From Aquatica leii (Eukaryota > Arthropoda > Insecta > Coleoptera > Lampyridae): a stretch of 64,000 nucleotides of DNA. The DNA lies in assembly GCA_035610365.1 (NCBI GenBank), contig CM069435.1, positions 89,437,389-89,501,388 on the forward strand, in the 5' to 3' direction. Below the pieces are notes generated by a model. The model was not told the DNA's origin. It made no database searches and saw only the letters and a program-made list of their open reading frames with translations. The position numbers were made by a program, and so were the translations under genes. Shown one piece after another: positions 22,587-33,849 of the stretch (its first letter is position 1; each line of letters starts with the position of its first letter).

Positions 22587-22829
22587 TGGAACGTTCCAGA
22601 AATTATTCTCAAGGTCGAGAACCTACGCAAAGTTTTTATTCATATCAAGAACGTTTACCGAAATATATAGAAAATTTAAGATGGATTGCCAAAATATATA
22701 AAAGCGATACAACTGAATCCTAGATCGGTTATTTCAGTACTTCGAAGTCGTCAGTGTTAAGGAGATTATTCAAGTTTTAATAAATAAGTGATTAACGAGT
22801 GTGTTGGAGATAAATGTACGGAGTATAAC
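22587..22829 (+). repeat. 3' LTR of gypsy copy C, truncated
   Basis: A purine tract (AAAAAGGAGGCAG) precedes TGGAACGTTCC. The block runs through 'AAATAAGTGATTAACGAG' and ends at 'GGAGTATAAC', after which the sequence no longer matches the LTR family. Confidence 0.8.
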
Positions 22830-23530
22830 TTTTAATACAGTCCACTATCATAAAAAATCAAGGGTTAGCATCTTTTGGTAACAACTTGAACGAAGTCAAA
22901 GTGCAGCCCCAATATTTGGTCCTAGCCAATCGGATAGATCAATCATTATACAATTGGAAAGAAAGCTGTCAAGGCGGACTCAAGCAAATAATCGAACGCC
23001 GCACTTAAAAGCTTGCTCCAGATGAAAATAACATGCGGTAATTATACTCGCCATCAATTAGTACGTTTGAATCCTTATTAATTCTATTTTGAATGTTTTC
23101 GGTTGAATATGTACTGCAAGGAATACGAATGTTTACAATCAGGTACCTATTTGCATTATCACTACCTGAGTGCAACCGTAATTTTAACTTAGATATATAG
23201 TATGTAAAATAATCCTTCGTCGCGTTTTGTGATTTATATCAAATACTATTTATACCAAATTACTAAGCAATTTTCATTTATTATTACATAAGTAGGTTTT
23301 TACTACCAAGTTTATGCAATTTAAATGCTATATTTCAGTTTTAAAGCAATTTTCAGTGCAGTTTCCTTGCTTAAAGATCATGCAGATCCTAACATCACTC
23401 TTTATTACATATTGACTCATCGACAGATTTTCAGGTGGTGCAATCAGGTTTAGCCCCTACTGAAAATCAAACTTTTGTCTTGGTTGGTGTATCAACGCTT
23501 TGATTTTACAGAGTCAAAACACTTCATCCT
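22830..23530 (+). other. Unassigned, probably 5' part of BEL/Pao remnant
   Basis: One frame near 22895-23005 gives 'SIIIQLERKLSRRTQANNRT', without a family I can name. The stretch leads into the BEL/Pao protease at 23531, so it is likely decayed gag of the same element. Confidence 0.35.
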
Positions 23531-24097
23531 ATGGCAAACTGCAAGATCCTTGAATCTTATGTTAACTCTCACTCAATTTGTGTTTTACTTGATTCAGGCA
23601 GGCAGTCAAACTTGGTAAGGGTAGATTTATGTTGTCGCTTAGGTTTATCTACCAAGAAGCTAAACTTTTCAGATGCTGTATTGGGTGGTTCTCATTCTCA
23701 TATCCGTTCTCGTTGTAAGCTAGAGCTTGGCGCACATCATTCGTTTTTCAAAATAAATCTATCGTGTCTCGTGTTAGATGAAATTACAGGTGCCATACCT
23801 TCTTTTCGTGTAAACCGCTCGGATATTCGAGTTCCAGCTAACATTCACTTATCTGACTCTGACTTTGACCAACCGGAAAAAATTGACTTATTAGTCGGTT
23901 CTCCTGATTTCTTTGAGCTTCTATGCGTCGGACAAATACGCTTGGGTTCAAAACTTTCAATTTTTCAAAATACTCGTTTTGGTTGGATTATTTCAGGTTC
24001 AATCTGCGCTAATTTATGCAATCAAGTGCAGTGCCACCTTTACAGCGAATTTCATAGAGATTTTCCCCAGCAGCTCAAATTTAATCGTACAACTTAA
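23531..24097 (+). pseudogene. BEL/Pao aspartic protease region, open frame
   Basis: This open frame of 188 residues carries 'CVLLDSGRQSNLV' (the protease D-S-G), 'LSCLVLDEITGAIPSFRV', and the typical BEL/Pao block 'IDLLVGSPDFFELLCVGQIRLG' followed by 'TRFGWIISG'. These are protease-domain features of BEL/Pao Pol. It is out of register with the following pol blocks, and the reverse transcriptase core is absent. Confidence 0.8.
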
Positions 24098-24179
24098 ATA
24101 CTGTTACTTATGGCACAGCTTTGGCTTTTTTCTTAGCTGTTTGCAGCTTACTTCAGTTAAGAATAGATTCTTAAACATT

Positions 24180-24545
24180 GCACCCAAAAATTTCTGAAAT
24201 CTCATATTTCTAGCATTTTAGCAGCTAGATGTTTTAAGCTTTGTAAACAGATCTCAAATGATTCGCCTGTTTTGTTACACATTCCTGTACGGATCATCCA
24301 GGTGTGATTGAGTTTGATGCTCAGAAACATACAAGCACCCTTGGGCTTATTTGGTATGTTTCTAACGACCAGATTATTTATTCTATGTCGCAACAATCTT
24401 TCCGAACAGAAACTATTATTCAGAGAAAGATGCTTTCCAAGGTTTCTCAAATCTTTGATCTTTTGGGTCTTTTTCTCCTTGCATTTTAAGCGCCAAAAAT
24501 CTTTTGCAGCAGTTGTGATTGGAAAAATTATCTTGGGATGACCCT
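24180..24545 (+). pseudogene. BEL/Pao pol, distal fragment
   Basis: The frames read 'ARCFKLCKQISNDSPVLLHI', then 'TSTLGLIWYVSNDQIIYS' and 'RKMLSKVSQIFDLLGLFLLAF'. This corresponds to the BEL/Pao segment just after the reverse transcriptase (T-L-G-L-x-W ... S-x-I-x-x-I-F-D-P-L-G-L). The transcriptase palm is deleted between this and the protease. Confidence 0.75.
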
Positions 24546-24756
24546 GCTTTTCCTCGTATTTGGTTAGCATGGAAGACCTATAAAAATTAATTTGTACATC
24601 TAAATGATCTCAAGATTCCTCGGCAAATTACATGTCCAAACCCTGTTGACGTTGAAATTGATTTGTTAGAGCATATCCATTACTTGTAATACTGTTTCTA
24701 AACTTTGCTTTGAACCTTGTCCATATAACTCTTTCTGATATTTTATTATTTGCTAA

Positions 24757-25080
24757 ATGTTTGGACGACACCGAGACTTTCTGGCATACTTAAAACAAGC
24801 TATACCAAATGTATTGTATATACATTGCGTTATTCATCGACATCATGTTTGGATCGCTAAAAATGTAATATCTGCGTTTGTTGCAAACATTTTGCTGTAC
24901 AAACAAAACTTGAGAAAAGAAGAATGTTTTCAGTTTCCAAATGTTTTAAAATTGCAAAATAGATATGAAGATTTGTTTGCTTATTGTTAACACTTAACGG
25001 TGGTTTATTCGGAGCATAAACAAAGATTTGAAGATATTCTTCGCTTGGATATTCCCGACTGAATGTTGAACCATTTTGCA
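24757..25080 (+). pseudogene. hAT transposase fragment (ZBED/FAM200-like)
   Basis: The frame 24757-24990 reads 'RHRDFLAYLKQAIPNVLYIH', 'CVIHRHHVWIAKN', and in the following bases 'HKQRFEDILRLDIPD' and 'MLNHFAN' with a stop between. This is the core of hAT transposases that resemble vertebrate ZBED and FAM200 genes (C-x-x-H-R-x-x-L-x-A-K-x-L). Most of the catalytic domain is missing. Confidence 0.7.
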
Positions 25081-25161
25081 AATAGCCAAACTCAGAGCAC
25101 AAAATACAGATGAATAGATACTAATACAAAACTAGACAAAACTGGATATGGAAGTTTCCCA

Positions 25162-25362
25162 GTGCTCTTATTTAAAATAGAATTGGAATCATCTATGTTA
25201 TGCAAACGTTGTGGTGTATCTGGATCATTGGACCATATTTTCTTGGAATGTAAAAATTTTCAAAATCATTGTTATCGATTTTATAAAAAACTAATAGAAG
25301 CGAAAAACTCGACACTATTTAATCTGCTGTATCTTCAAGTTCTGAATAATTGTTATATTTAG
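25162..25362 (+). pseudogene. 3' end of a non-LTR retrotransposon ORF2
   Basis: The short frame reads 'LCKRCGVSGSLDHIFLECKNF', the C-x2-C-x(n)-H-x4-C finger that closes many jockey-like ORF2 proteins after the RNase H domain. Nothing upstream in frame belongs to it, so it is a 5'-truncated tail. Confidence 0.6.
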
Positions 25363-27219
25363 AAAACAATAAAAAAACAAAAAATAAGAAAATCAACAAG
25401 TTAAAAAATCGCTCAAATAAATGCATTCATTGAGTTCAAACAGTCAATAAATTTTAGTAATTCTGTAAGCTAAAAAACAATTGATATATTGTTCAAAATC
25501 CGAAAAACAGTGATAGAATTAGTGAATAAAAAAAACTAAAGTAATGAAACATTTAAGTTAATAAGTTTTATAAAGTTGGCGTTTTCAGGCAGTGAATTTC
25601 TAACAATTAGAATATCAAGGAAAAGCTATTGGTAAAAAGGCGATTCATCCAATAAAACTATTGAAGTTTAAAACTTTGATAGAGCCAGATTAGTAAAAGA
25701 AGCTAAAGTAGAAGAAAATCATCAAAAAAATTAATAAAATCAATAAGTCGTTTGAATCAATTAGATTAGAATTCTAAATTATCAAATTCGTCGTTTTAAT
25801 TTTTACTTCATAGAGGGCAACACTATAATCTTATAAAGCATAAAAGTTACTTTATAACTATGACGTTAAATGGAGCGTCAATAATTAATTATTTTAAAAT
25901 TTTATGAAGTTAGATGTGTTTATTAAAAAATGACAAATTTATTCAAGTTTCAACAGTTTTTTGTAGGTACTACTTATAGATGTCGTCATTAAAAAAATTA
26001 TAGTATGTACCTGTAACGAAATAAAATTACTTATAATTTTAAGTTACTTGAAAGGTTTAAAGTTTTTATATATTTTTTTAAAAAATAGATTCAATATTGA
26101 TTAATTAGCAATCGCGCAACGTTGCTAATCCATACCAGCAAACAATTAAAATTCCTCCCGTCTTTACTTAGAGTACTGCAAGTACTGTTACAATACTGTC
26201 AGCTTGATCTTAAAAGTACAAAACTCGTTTCCATTTATCGCATTTGTTTTTTTCTGAGCCGCTTCCCCAGACCGCGCAAACGAGAAACGCGCTTTCAGGC
26301 GCTAAAACAAACAGTCGACGTTCGAGCTTTAATATACGCGCTTGCTACGATCGCGTAATGTAATTCGCCTACCGGCGACGCGTCGATACGAAATTTTGTT
26401 TGTGCATTTTGGCGGTCATAAAATTCAATAATAGAAAACGAAAATAAAAAGAAATCGTCGAGCGGTGCAATAAAGCCGCCGGTAACCCACTTATAATTGC
26501 GATCTGCAATTGTTTTAAAGAAGAGAGAAATCGAATTATCCGAGCTATCAGAAGCACCAGTTGTGTTCGAAGGTATAAAAAATCGCCGTGCTTAGAAAAC
26601 GTTTAATTTGGTTTAAATACATAAAATTTTCTTCGTCTTTTCTTCCTACTCTTCCAGTGTGTAACGGAACGGAATTGCTTCTATTGCGGTAAGTTTTATT
26701 ACTTATTGTAATTTTTGGGCTCGTGCCTGTACGTATCAACACATACATATGTAACTGTTTTTTTTTTAATTACTTTTAATGCAATTAAAGTCTCATTTAC
26801 ATTTATGAAACATCCACTGCCGATATAGGTTAATTGTAAAGCGCTTAAAAAGTTTCACTGCAAAAAGTAACCGGATCGGAAATTGTTTTCGGCAGTCAAT
26901 GGTGTAATTGCTACATTAACTGTACTTAAATTTAATCGGACGGAAATTAAACCTTTAAAATCAAAAAAACAAATTAAAGATACTATAACCTGTGTTACGG
27001 GTTTGGATGCGTAACAAGCGCCGGAAAAAATGCGTCAAAGGAAAACCTAAAAAAGTAAAATTCCAAACAAGGGTTAGCGGAGGAGGTAGAAGTAGCAATA
27101 TAAATTCCTAACTGAACATACTGTATTTAAACGTATAAATTAAATACCTATAATTAACTTTGAAAACTAAAACCTCCCGTACTTTCATATATGTAGTTCC
27201 ACAGTTAGAAAAAAAAGTG
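25363..27219. other. AT-rich stretch with a CpG-richer patch
   Basis: No gene is recognised. Between about 26230 and 26520 the sequence is notably richer in C, G and CpG than its surroundings (for example CCGGCGACGCGTCGATACG). It contains no convincing long reading frame or splice sites. It could be a non-coding exon, a promoter of an unseen gene, or part of a transposon. Confidence 0.4.
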
Positions 27220-27726
27220 CCCTTTGGGGCGTCTCAGATAGAATCATGGGCACGTCCGGCTGTTGTAATTCTGTGTATTAATGTATTTGATTATTCTCTG
27301 TCACTTTCTATTCTTCTGTTTCTTCTTCTTGATCTTTTGTAATGCAGAGCTTGTCTTCTTATATTTTCCATTGATTTTTTGAGAGTGTGGCCAATCCATC
27401 TTCATTTGCGCTTCTACATTTTCTCTTTCTTTCTTCTTCCGTCGTCTTCTATAATTCTTCGTTGCTAATTACTTCCGGTCAAAAAATTCCGCTTATAGTT
27501 CTGATGCATCTAGTTTGTAGTTTTTTGTATTGCGTTTTACTTTCTTTCCACGTTTTTGCATCATATAGTAAGTGTGCTTTTTAAATTACTGCAGAGCAGC
27601 CGGAGTTTTGCTTTCTTCCTAATGTTGTTTTAGTTCTAAATTTTATGTAGTGCGTTGAAAGTGTTTTGTGCTAAACCTAAACGCCTTTATGTGTCTTTCT
27701 CAGTGTCGCATTTAGTGTTTACTGAA

Positions 27727-27886
27727 GGGTTGATCAATGACTAAAATATTTACAAATGTTTACCAATATTTACCTAGTAATTGCCAAATATAATTTATCA
27801 ATATGTACCAAATATTTACCAATATTTACCAAATATTTACTATATTTACTAATCGCGGTACACCATATTTACTAGGTGATCAACCC
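27727..27886. mobile_element. 160-bp MITE-like element inside the LINE
   Basis: Perfect 10-bp terminal inverted repeats (GGGTTGATCA at 27727 and TGATCAACCC at 27877) extend imperfectly inward ('ACTAAAATAT' versus 'AGTAAATATG'). The inside is built of repeats of 'ATATTTACCAA'. It interrupts the minus-strand LINE. No clear target-site duplication was seen. Confidence 0.6.
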
Positions 27887-28125
27887 CTCGGTGCAGAATT
27901 CTTCTACTCCCTCAATTTCCTTTTCCTTTATTTGTACTTCTCTGTTTTTAGTTTTATTTTTTACTAATAGTTTAGTTTCATTTATTTATGTCTGTTTTTT
28001 TATCTTCAGTTTTCTTCATTGCCCAATCAATTACTATTATGAAGAAGAAGGGAGAAAGAATGCGCGTTGTCTCGCCCATTTTTGTATTTTAATTTTTTGA
28101 GTAAAGTGCCTTTCGTGTTCTAAAT

Positions 28126-28444
28126 TGTAAAACTAATTTAATTATAAACGAAATATTTATACGATTAGCACTAAATTTTATAAACGTGACTAATTAACTC
28201 TACTTACATTAATTTATATATTACTATTACTAGAAAAATAATGTTCGCGGATAACTTCTGTTTGTCTAAACCGTTATTTGCTTATGTTAACAATACACGC
28301 CGTATTTATTTATCACTAGCACGTGCACTTTGTTTATTTTAACCGACGCCGATCTCTTCTTCTCACTAAACAAGATTTAAAAAAACTGACTCCAGCTTTG
28401 ATCGAATACTTTTTATAATCGTTATCTGCGTCGAGAATGTTCCA
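28126..28444 (-). repeat. Solo LTR of the gypsy family, inside the LINE
   Basis: On the minus strand it starts TGGAACATTC at 28444 and ends TTTTACA at 28126. It shares 'CAGAAGTTATCCGCG', 'GTGCACGTGCTAGTGA' and 'AAATACGGCG' with the 3' LTR of copy B. No internal gypsy sequence is attached on either side, so it is a solo LTR. A target-site duplication could not be recognised. Confidence 0.75.
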
Positions 28445-30099
28445 CGTCTTTCGATTATTGTTTCGAAGTTTCCAATTACTTCAAGAACGCATCAATATAT
28501 ACGGCGGAATTGTTTTAAAATTGTATAATTATTGTTATATACAGATGAGAATATCTTCCTCTACTTTAGCTGTTAGTTCTAATTTGATTCTTAGAGTGTT
28601 TATATGGTTGAGGGCTGTATTAGGTCATATTTCTTAGCTTTATGTTGATAGGATCTCTTAGTCTTTCTAGGATTATTTTGGTCATTATTTTACTGGTTAT
28701 GTGAAGTAGAGTGATTGGTCTTCCAGTTTTTGCAGACCGTCCAGGTTTTTTTGGGTATATTAATTATTATGCCTTCTGTCTATTCCTTTGGTATTTTCTT
28801 TTGCATCCATATGTTGAGTAATTTAAGCGGGTTTTCATTAGTTCTGTTGTACTTCCTTCTTTAAGCGTTATATTGTCTTTTTCTGTTTCGTATAGGTCTA
28901 TTGATTCCTCTAGTTCTTTATTTAGTCTAGGGTTTAGCGTATACATTTCAGCAAAGTGTTCCACCCATCGATACTTGATTGTTGCCTGGGTAGGAAGTTT
29001 TTCCGTTTTTTTTTCTTGATATTTTATTTGATCCTATTAGGTTTTTTGTTATCGTGGTTTCTAGCTGCTCTTCTGTCATATCAAGCATTCTGTGTATGAA
29101 GCTCCTTTCATCATGGCGCGTTTTTTTGTTTTTTTGTTTTCTTTTGTGTACTTTTCTAGTCATATTTTCATTTTCTCTTAGTTCCTTTCTACTTAGAACG
29201 TTGGTTTTATTAATTTTCTTCTTTCCATTATCGCTTTTGTCTCAGCTGATATTCATAGCTTATGGCTTTTTTCTTTATAGCTTATTTTTCTACTGCAGTT
29301 TCAAATAATGTGTTCTCAGATTCTTTTAATATGTAGTGTCGATAAGTCTGTTGTAGTAATTGATTCTCTTTCTAGTTCTAGTTTGAGTTTTTTTTGTTTA
29401 TCTCGTCTCGTTAGGATTATAACATATCGTTCGTATTTTATTTTTAGTCTCTTTGTGAGAGCATATACTTGGTAGGAAGCGTTTTTGATTTTCTTGTTTA
29501 TTTTTGGAACATATCCGTTAATTGTAAATATGTTTCTAAATTTTGTTCTAAACCTTGTTCATATATTTTTTTCCATTTGATTAGTACTTTCGTTGAAAAG
29601 TCATTTAACATTATTGTCTCGTTATTTGTTTGCTTGTTCTTGTTCGTATTCGGAGTAAATTATGAAGATGTCACCTTTTAATCGGCGTTGTCTCATTTCG
29701 TTCCATCTTGACTAGCTTATACCTTTTTGAATTTTTTCTAATGCCCGCATAAGCTTCTCTATCAACGGGTCGTATATATCGTTTGGTGCTTAATTTTTGT
29801 TTTATTTATCTGGGGATTTTACACTGGTCGTAATTCTTTTTTTTCTTATCTTGATCTAGTTTTATCTCTATGTTTTTCGCTGTTCTTAATAATTGTGTTC
29901 TTGTTGTTTTGGATCTGACTATGATTTGTTGTTTCTGCTTGGTTTAATGTATATTCATCTCCATTTATTATCAATATTTTTTTTTTCAAATTGGACAAAC
30001 TATAATTTTTTCCAGTTGTTTCCTTATTCTTCTAATCTTTATTGCTTCGTTTTCTGTGATAGTTCATGACCCTTAGTATTGCGCTCAGTTTTTCTTTTA

Positions 30100-30770
30100 A
30101 TTGAAACACATTCCCACTCTGTTTTCAGATTTAATAAACACATAAAAATACTAAGGGGAGTGCTAAGCAGTGTTTTTTATCTACTGAAACTATCAGATAT
30201 CAAACTTTTAAAATATACTTGTGTGAGGCATTATTCATTCTGAACTCAAATTGTATTATTTAAAATATTTTTGAAATTGAGTTTTAACTAACATGCAATG
30301 GAGGAAGAAAAACATTGAGAAGAGTTTTAATAAACGCATAATAACAAAAAATTACGCTCAGGAAAGTGCCAAGCAAGGTTTTGTTGTAAAGTGCGTTAAG
30401 TGAAATTAAAACATATCAAACTGGCACTAAAACACACTCAATGGTAACTTACGTATAAACTGAGACAGTGAACAAAAGTAACACAGAGAAAATTTTTAAC
30501 AAACACATAATGATGTTGAAATACTTAGAGGGGCATTAAGCGATGCTTTTTATGGAGTCGATAAACTAAAACTGTGAGTTATTTATCAAACAGTACTAAT
30601 ATGTACCCAAAAAAGTTGACGCGTAGACAATAAAAATTGAAAAATTGAGTTTCCATTATCTTCTTTGTGACGCATTCACTCAAACTTTTTTCTACAAAAT
30701 TGTATTGTTTTGAACAGTTTCGAAATGAATTTCAACAAAAGTACAGTGGTTAAAAAGAAACTAAGATTAA
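30100..30770. repeat. Three diverged tandem units of about 170-200 bp
   Basis: The motif TTTAATAAACACATAA occurs at 30130, 30326 (with GC) and 30494 (AACAAACACATAA). Each time a segment like 'ACTAAGGGGAGTGCTAAGC' and a T-rich stretch follow. Units 1 and 3 also share an 'AAATTGTATT..TT' and 'AATTGAGTTT' end. This looks like an old tandem array or the internal part of a non-autonomous transposon. Confidence 0.55.
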
Positions 30771-30772
30771 CA

Positions 30773-30791
30773 GGGTGGGCAGTGCCCACCC
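30773..30791. other. Perfect hairpin GGGTGGGC/GCCCACCC
   Basis: GGGTGGGC and GCCCACCC face each other around AGT. It stands directly at the right edge of the three-unit repeat. Its CAGGGTGGGC start resembles the CAGGGGTGGGCA ends of some hAT transposons, but no partner end was located. Confidence 0.5.
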
Positions 30792-31975
30792 ACGCTCCTC
30801 CTGGTGCCTTAAGCTATTTTATATTTTAATCTGGTTCTATCAAAGTTTAAAACTTTATTGGTTTTAGATTAAGTTTGTTGCTATCTAGTGCCTCTTTACG
30901 AAGAGCAAATAAACCACTCAAGTTATTTTTTTTTATGCCGACACTTAAGTGTTTATGTCGTTGGAGTTAGGATTACTTCGGCTCAAATTTTTTCATTAGT
31001 CTAAAGAATTAATAAAAATGTGTCGATTAATTAAACATTGCGCGGACACCCTGACGTTCAAGGACTCCCAAATCAATTTTAATTTTTCACGGATTTCCTA
31101 AATGATACCGGGGATCTCTGGAAGTCCGTAGAAACCACTTTGGGAACCACTGGCTTAGACGATTAATTCTGCTTCTATACCAAATTGAATAAGTACAAAA
31201 GTAAACATTAAAGTGAGAACAGCAAGGCAGAATCGGTATCATAAACAAATTTTCATAAATGAACAACTGAAACGCCATGATACGCGACAGGTTTGCAGGT
31301 GAACCAGAATTTTAACTCGACGCGCGAAGGTAACGATAAATAATTAGAGAAGAAAAACAGAATCTTCTTATAGTGAGAATGAACAAATAAAGTTAACAAC
31401 ATAAAAATACGATAAGGAACGATGAGAATGAAAATCTGGCACTTAGAAAAATTAAAAAAAAAGCGATCATCAACTGAGACACATAAAAATGACGATGAAT
31501 TGATTAAAAAAATTAAAGCAATAAGAAAAGAAATTAAAATGGTATTTCAAAAAAATGTGGTAGAACTAAAAATAGTAAAGCAGCAACAACAGTAAACCAT
31601 GACAAAAAAAAGATTAAACAGTTTATGAATAAAAAAAAAACTGGTGTGGTCACCACACGATTTTCCTATAAGGAATGATAAATACATATTTTTTTAAGGT
31701 TATGTTGTCATAAAACCACTTCGAAGTGATATGTACACGTCTGTATTGACTTTTTAGCATGCTACAATTTTTTTGAAATTTTTCTTCTCGATTTCATTAA
31801 ATATATAAGCAAAATATGCCAAATTAAGCTTATGTTGTCATATTGACTAACCCCTATCTTTGTGCGCCTCGATATTTTTTTTGCCCTTTAGTTAATCAGT
31901 AAAAATTATTATTTTTTACGTATCTTGCTTTCCTTTCAAGATATGGAATTTTCTTCTAAAAAAATCGTCGCAGGC
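30792..31975. other. AT-rich repeat debris
   Basis: No gene is recognised. The sequence ACTTTGGGAACCACTG at 31137-31152 resembles a hAT terminal inverted repeat (reverse complement CAGTGGTTCCCAAAGT). A CAGTGGTT at 30744 could be the other end, but only eight bases agree. Confidence 0.4.
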
Positions 31976-32292
31976 AGGATTTGAACCTAGATTATTTTTG
32001 TAAATTTATTTGAAATTATAAATAAAATATCTAATAAACTGTTATGTTAGAAATGTTTTTTGTTTAAATAAATTGTTAAGAATAATTATCTCTATAAGAA
32101 ACTGTAAAAATAATTCAAATAATTTATATACGTAAAAAAATATATAAGAACTGTTATAAATGGCGGATATACCAACTTCCGGTTTCTTTATCAGACCCAT
32201 CTCTTCATAGAACCGAAAGAATATGAAAAGCCAGCTCCATACCAAATTTCAATTTACTAAGACTTTTGACTCGAGAATTATCGTGGGTACAT
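31976..32292. repeat. Direct repeat, unit 1 (about 320 bp)
   Basis: Begins GGATTTGAACCTAGATTAT and ends ATTATCGTGGGTACATC. It matches 32314-32625 with about the same length and small indels: 'CTAATAAACTGTTATGTTAG', 'AATTATCTCTATAAGAAACT', 'ACCGAAAGAATATGAAAAGC'. The first bases resemble the reverse complement of a tRNA B box (GGTTCAAATCC). Confidence 0.7.
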
Positions 32293-32313
32293 CCAAAGAT
32301 AATGTAAGAAAAA

Positions 32314-32625
32314 TTCAGGATTCGAACCTAGATTATATATGGAATTCACTTTAAATTATAAATCAAGTATCTAATAAACTGTTAATGTTAGAAATGTTTT
32401 TTATTTGAAAAAACTGTAATGAAAAATTATCTCTATAAAAGACTGTAAAGATAATTCGAATAATTTACATACCTACAAAATTATATAAGAAAAACTGTTA
32501 AAAATGGCACATACTTCCGGTTTTTTTATTAAACCCATCTTTTGATAGAACCGAGAGAATATGAAAAGCCTGTCCCATACCAAAGTTACTAGAACTTTTG
32601 ATTCGAGAATTATCGTGGGTACATC
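32314..32625. repeat. Direct repeat, unit 2 (about 312 bp)
   Basis: Begins GGATTCGAACCTAGATTAT and ends ATTATCGTGGGTACATC, followed by a CACACACACAGACACCC run. GGATTCGAACC is the exact reverse complement of a consensus tRNA B box (GGTTCGAATCC). That raises the possibility of a tRNA-derived SINE on the minus strand, but no A box was found. Confidence 0.7.
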
Positions 32626-33122
32626 GTTACACACACACAGACACCCAAATTTTTTTTGTCAAAAAAAGTCGACAAATTAGTAAAATACCTAAAAGTCGTA
32701 AAAATTGAAACATGTGAACAGAAAATGATAATAATGAGATACAAGAAGATACTAAATAAAAAAAAATACATTGAAAATGACCTAACAAAAAAGAAGAATA
32801 GTAGGAACAACAAGAAAACAGGAAAAGAAGTAAACATTGAGTATCAAAAGATAACAATAAATAATCATTTATTTGAATAGAATAAAACTGAAAGAGAAAA
32901 TAATATGTTAAAGAAAAACTAATAATACCAATTCAAATAACTAACGGAAAGCGAACAAACAGACAATACTGAAAAACAAAAATTAATTAAAAATAAAGTG
33001 AGCATAGCTGCAATACAAAAGATAAGATAAGAAAGAAGAGAAAATAAATAAAAAAGATTTTAAAATGTAATACCCGAGAGAGAAAAGAAAAGCATAAAAA
33101 ACGGGATTATTTTATATACGAA
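32626..33122. other. A-rich stretch before the Penelope fragment
   Basis: Very A-rich on the plus strand with K/N/E/I-rich frames, typical of decayed LINE or Penelope DNA. No motif is specific enough to name. Confidence 0.4.
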
Positions 33123-33389
33123 ATCGAGTGCATGGGATGTTATAAATGTTATATAGAGCAAACTAAACAAGAAACTATTAACCGGATTAAAGATCATCAA
33201 TATGATTGCAAAAACAAAAATCATCATATTAATACTGGCCACAATTTCGATTTTAGTAACCCCACGATCTTAGATGTGGAACCTAAATACAATAAAAGAT
33301 TAATTTCTGAGACGATTTTTATCACTAGACATGACAACAATGTGAATTTTAATACAGATACTAATAACCTGTTCACTACAATATTATGA
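33123..33389 (+). pseudogene. Penelope-like GIY-YIG endonuclease domain
   Basis: The frame reads 'CMGCYKCYIEQTKQETINRI' (the C-x-x-C-Y-I-x-Q-T region with Y-I-G changed to Y-I-E), 'KDHQYDCKNKNHHINTGHNFDF', 'ILDVEPKYNKRLISETIFI' and 'NVNFNTDTNNL'. This is the order of the C-terminal GIY-YIG nuclease of Penelope-like elements (H-x-x-x-x-G-H-x-F-D-F, Y-x-K-R-x-x-x-E). It ends with a stop at 33387-33389. The upstream reverse transcriptase is not recognisable. Confidence 0.75.
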
Positions 33390-33849
33390 CCTCAAGTTTT
33401 CACTTCGTTTTTCGTTGTTTCAGTTCCAACATTTTTTAATTTTTGAGTAGTTGGTGTTTGGTCTTTGTGATGTTTGTGAGCTTGCTTGTAACTATTGTTT
33501 GTTTTGAGTTTATTACATCCTAAATGTTTTTTTCCGTTATTTATTTACATTTTTATTTGTATGATTGTGTTTAGCGAATAATCGCTACTCGTTATTTAAT
33601 TTTTTTGTAAGTATGTTTTGTTTTTTACAACGGACTAGTTTTCAATTATTCTAAAATATCAAAAATTGTTTATAATTTTATAATTAGTTTATATGCTAGC
33701 TCTAATTATCTGACGAAACGTCGCCTCAAAAAACACATAAGTAGTGTTTCCGATCGATCTCTCCTACTAGAAGGATTTACTACCTTTCCTGATGAAAGAT
33801 TAAATATTATATTTCTTTCAAACAGATTAACGGCAGACTATGCTAAGTA

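Larger units (their letters stand above)
17785..22829 (+). mobile_element. Ty3/gypsy copy C (both LTRs, internally deleted and duplicated)
   Basis: The order is 5' LTR 17785-18203, primer-binding-like site 18205, gag 18411-19583, protease 19608-19946, reverse transcriptase 20085-20520, integrase 20523-21390, macrodomain region 21400-22420, purine tract, and 3' LTR 22587-22829. The 3' LTR stops at about 243 bp against 419 bp for the 5' LTR, so the element's end is truncated at the junction with BEL-like DNA. The connection and RNase H domains are deleted at about 20520. Stop codons occur in every domain. Confidence 0.88.
27220..30060 (-). mobile_element. Non-LTR retrotransposon (RTE-like LINE), decayed
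   Basis: Read on the minus strand. It has 'RRLKGDIFIIYSEYEQEQANK' (about 29670) and 'WISAETKAIMERRKLIKPTF'-like text (about 29230), the linker between endonuclease and reverse transcriptase. 'WMQKKIPKE.TEGIIINIPKK' and 'CKNWKTN' (28820-28700) are the start of the transcriptase (W-x-x-G-x-I-x-x-I-P-K-K-G, C-x-N-W-R). The C-terminal tail has 'RCIRTISGIF', 'ISNEEL' and 'MDWPHSQK' (27540-27390), and the last bases 'ITTAGRAHDSI' are typical of LINE 3' ends. A gypsy LTR and a small inverted-repeat element sit inside it. Confidence 0.65.

Noticed and set aside
31976..32330. Possible tRNA gene at the B-box-like sequences
   Set aside because: No acceptor stem, anticodon arm or A box could be found around either site.
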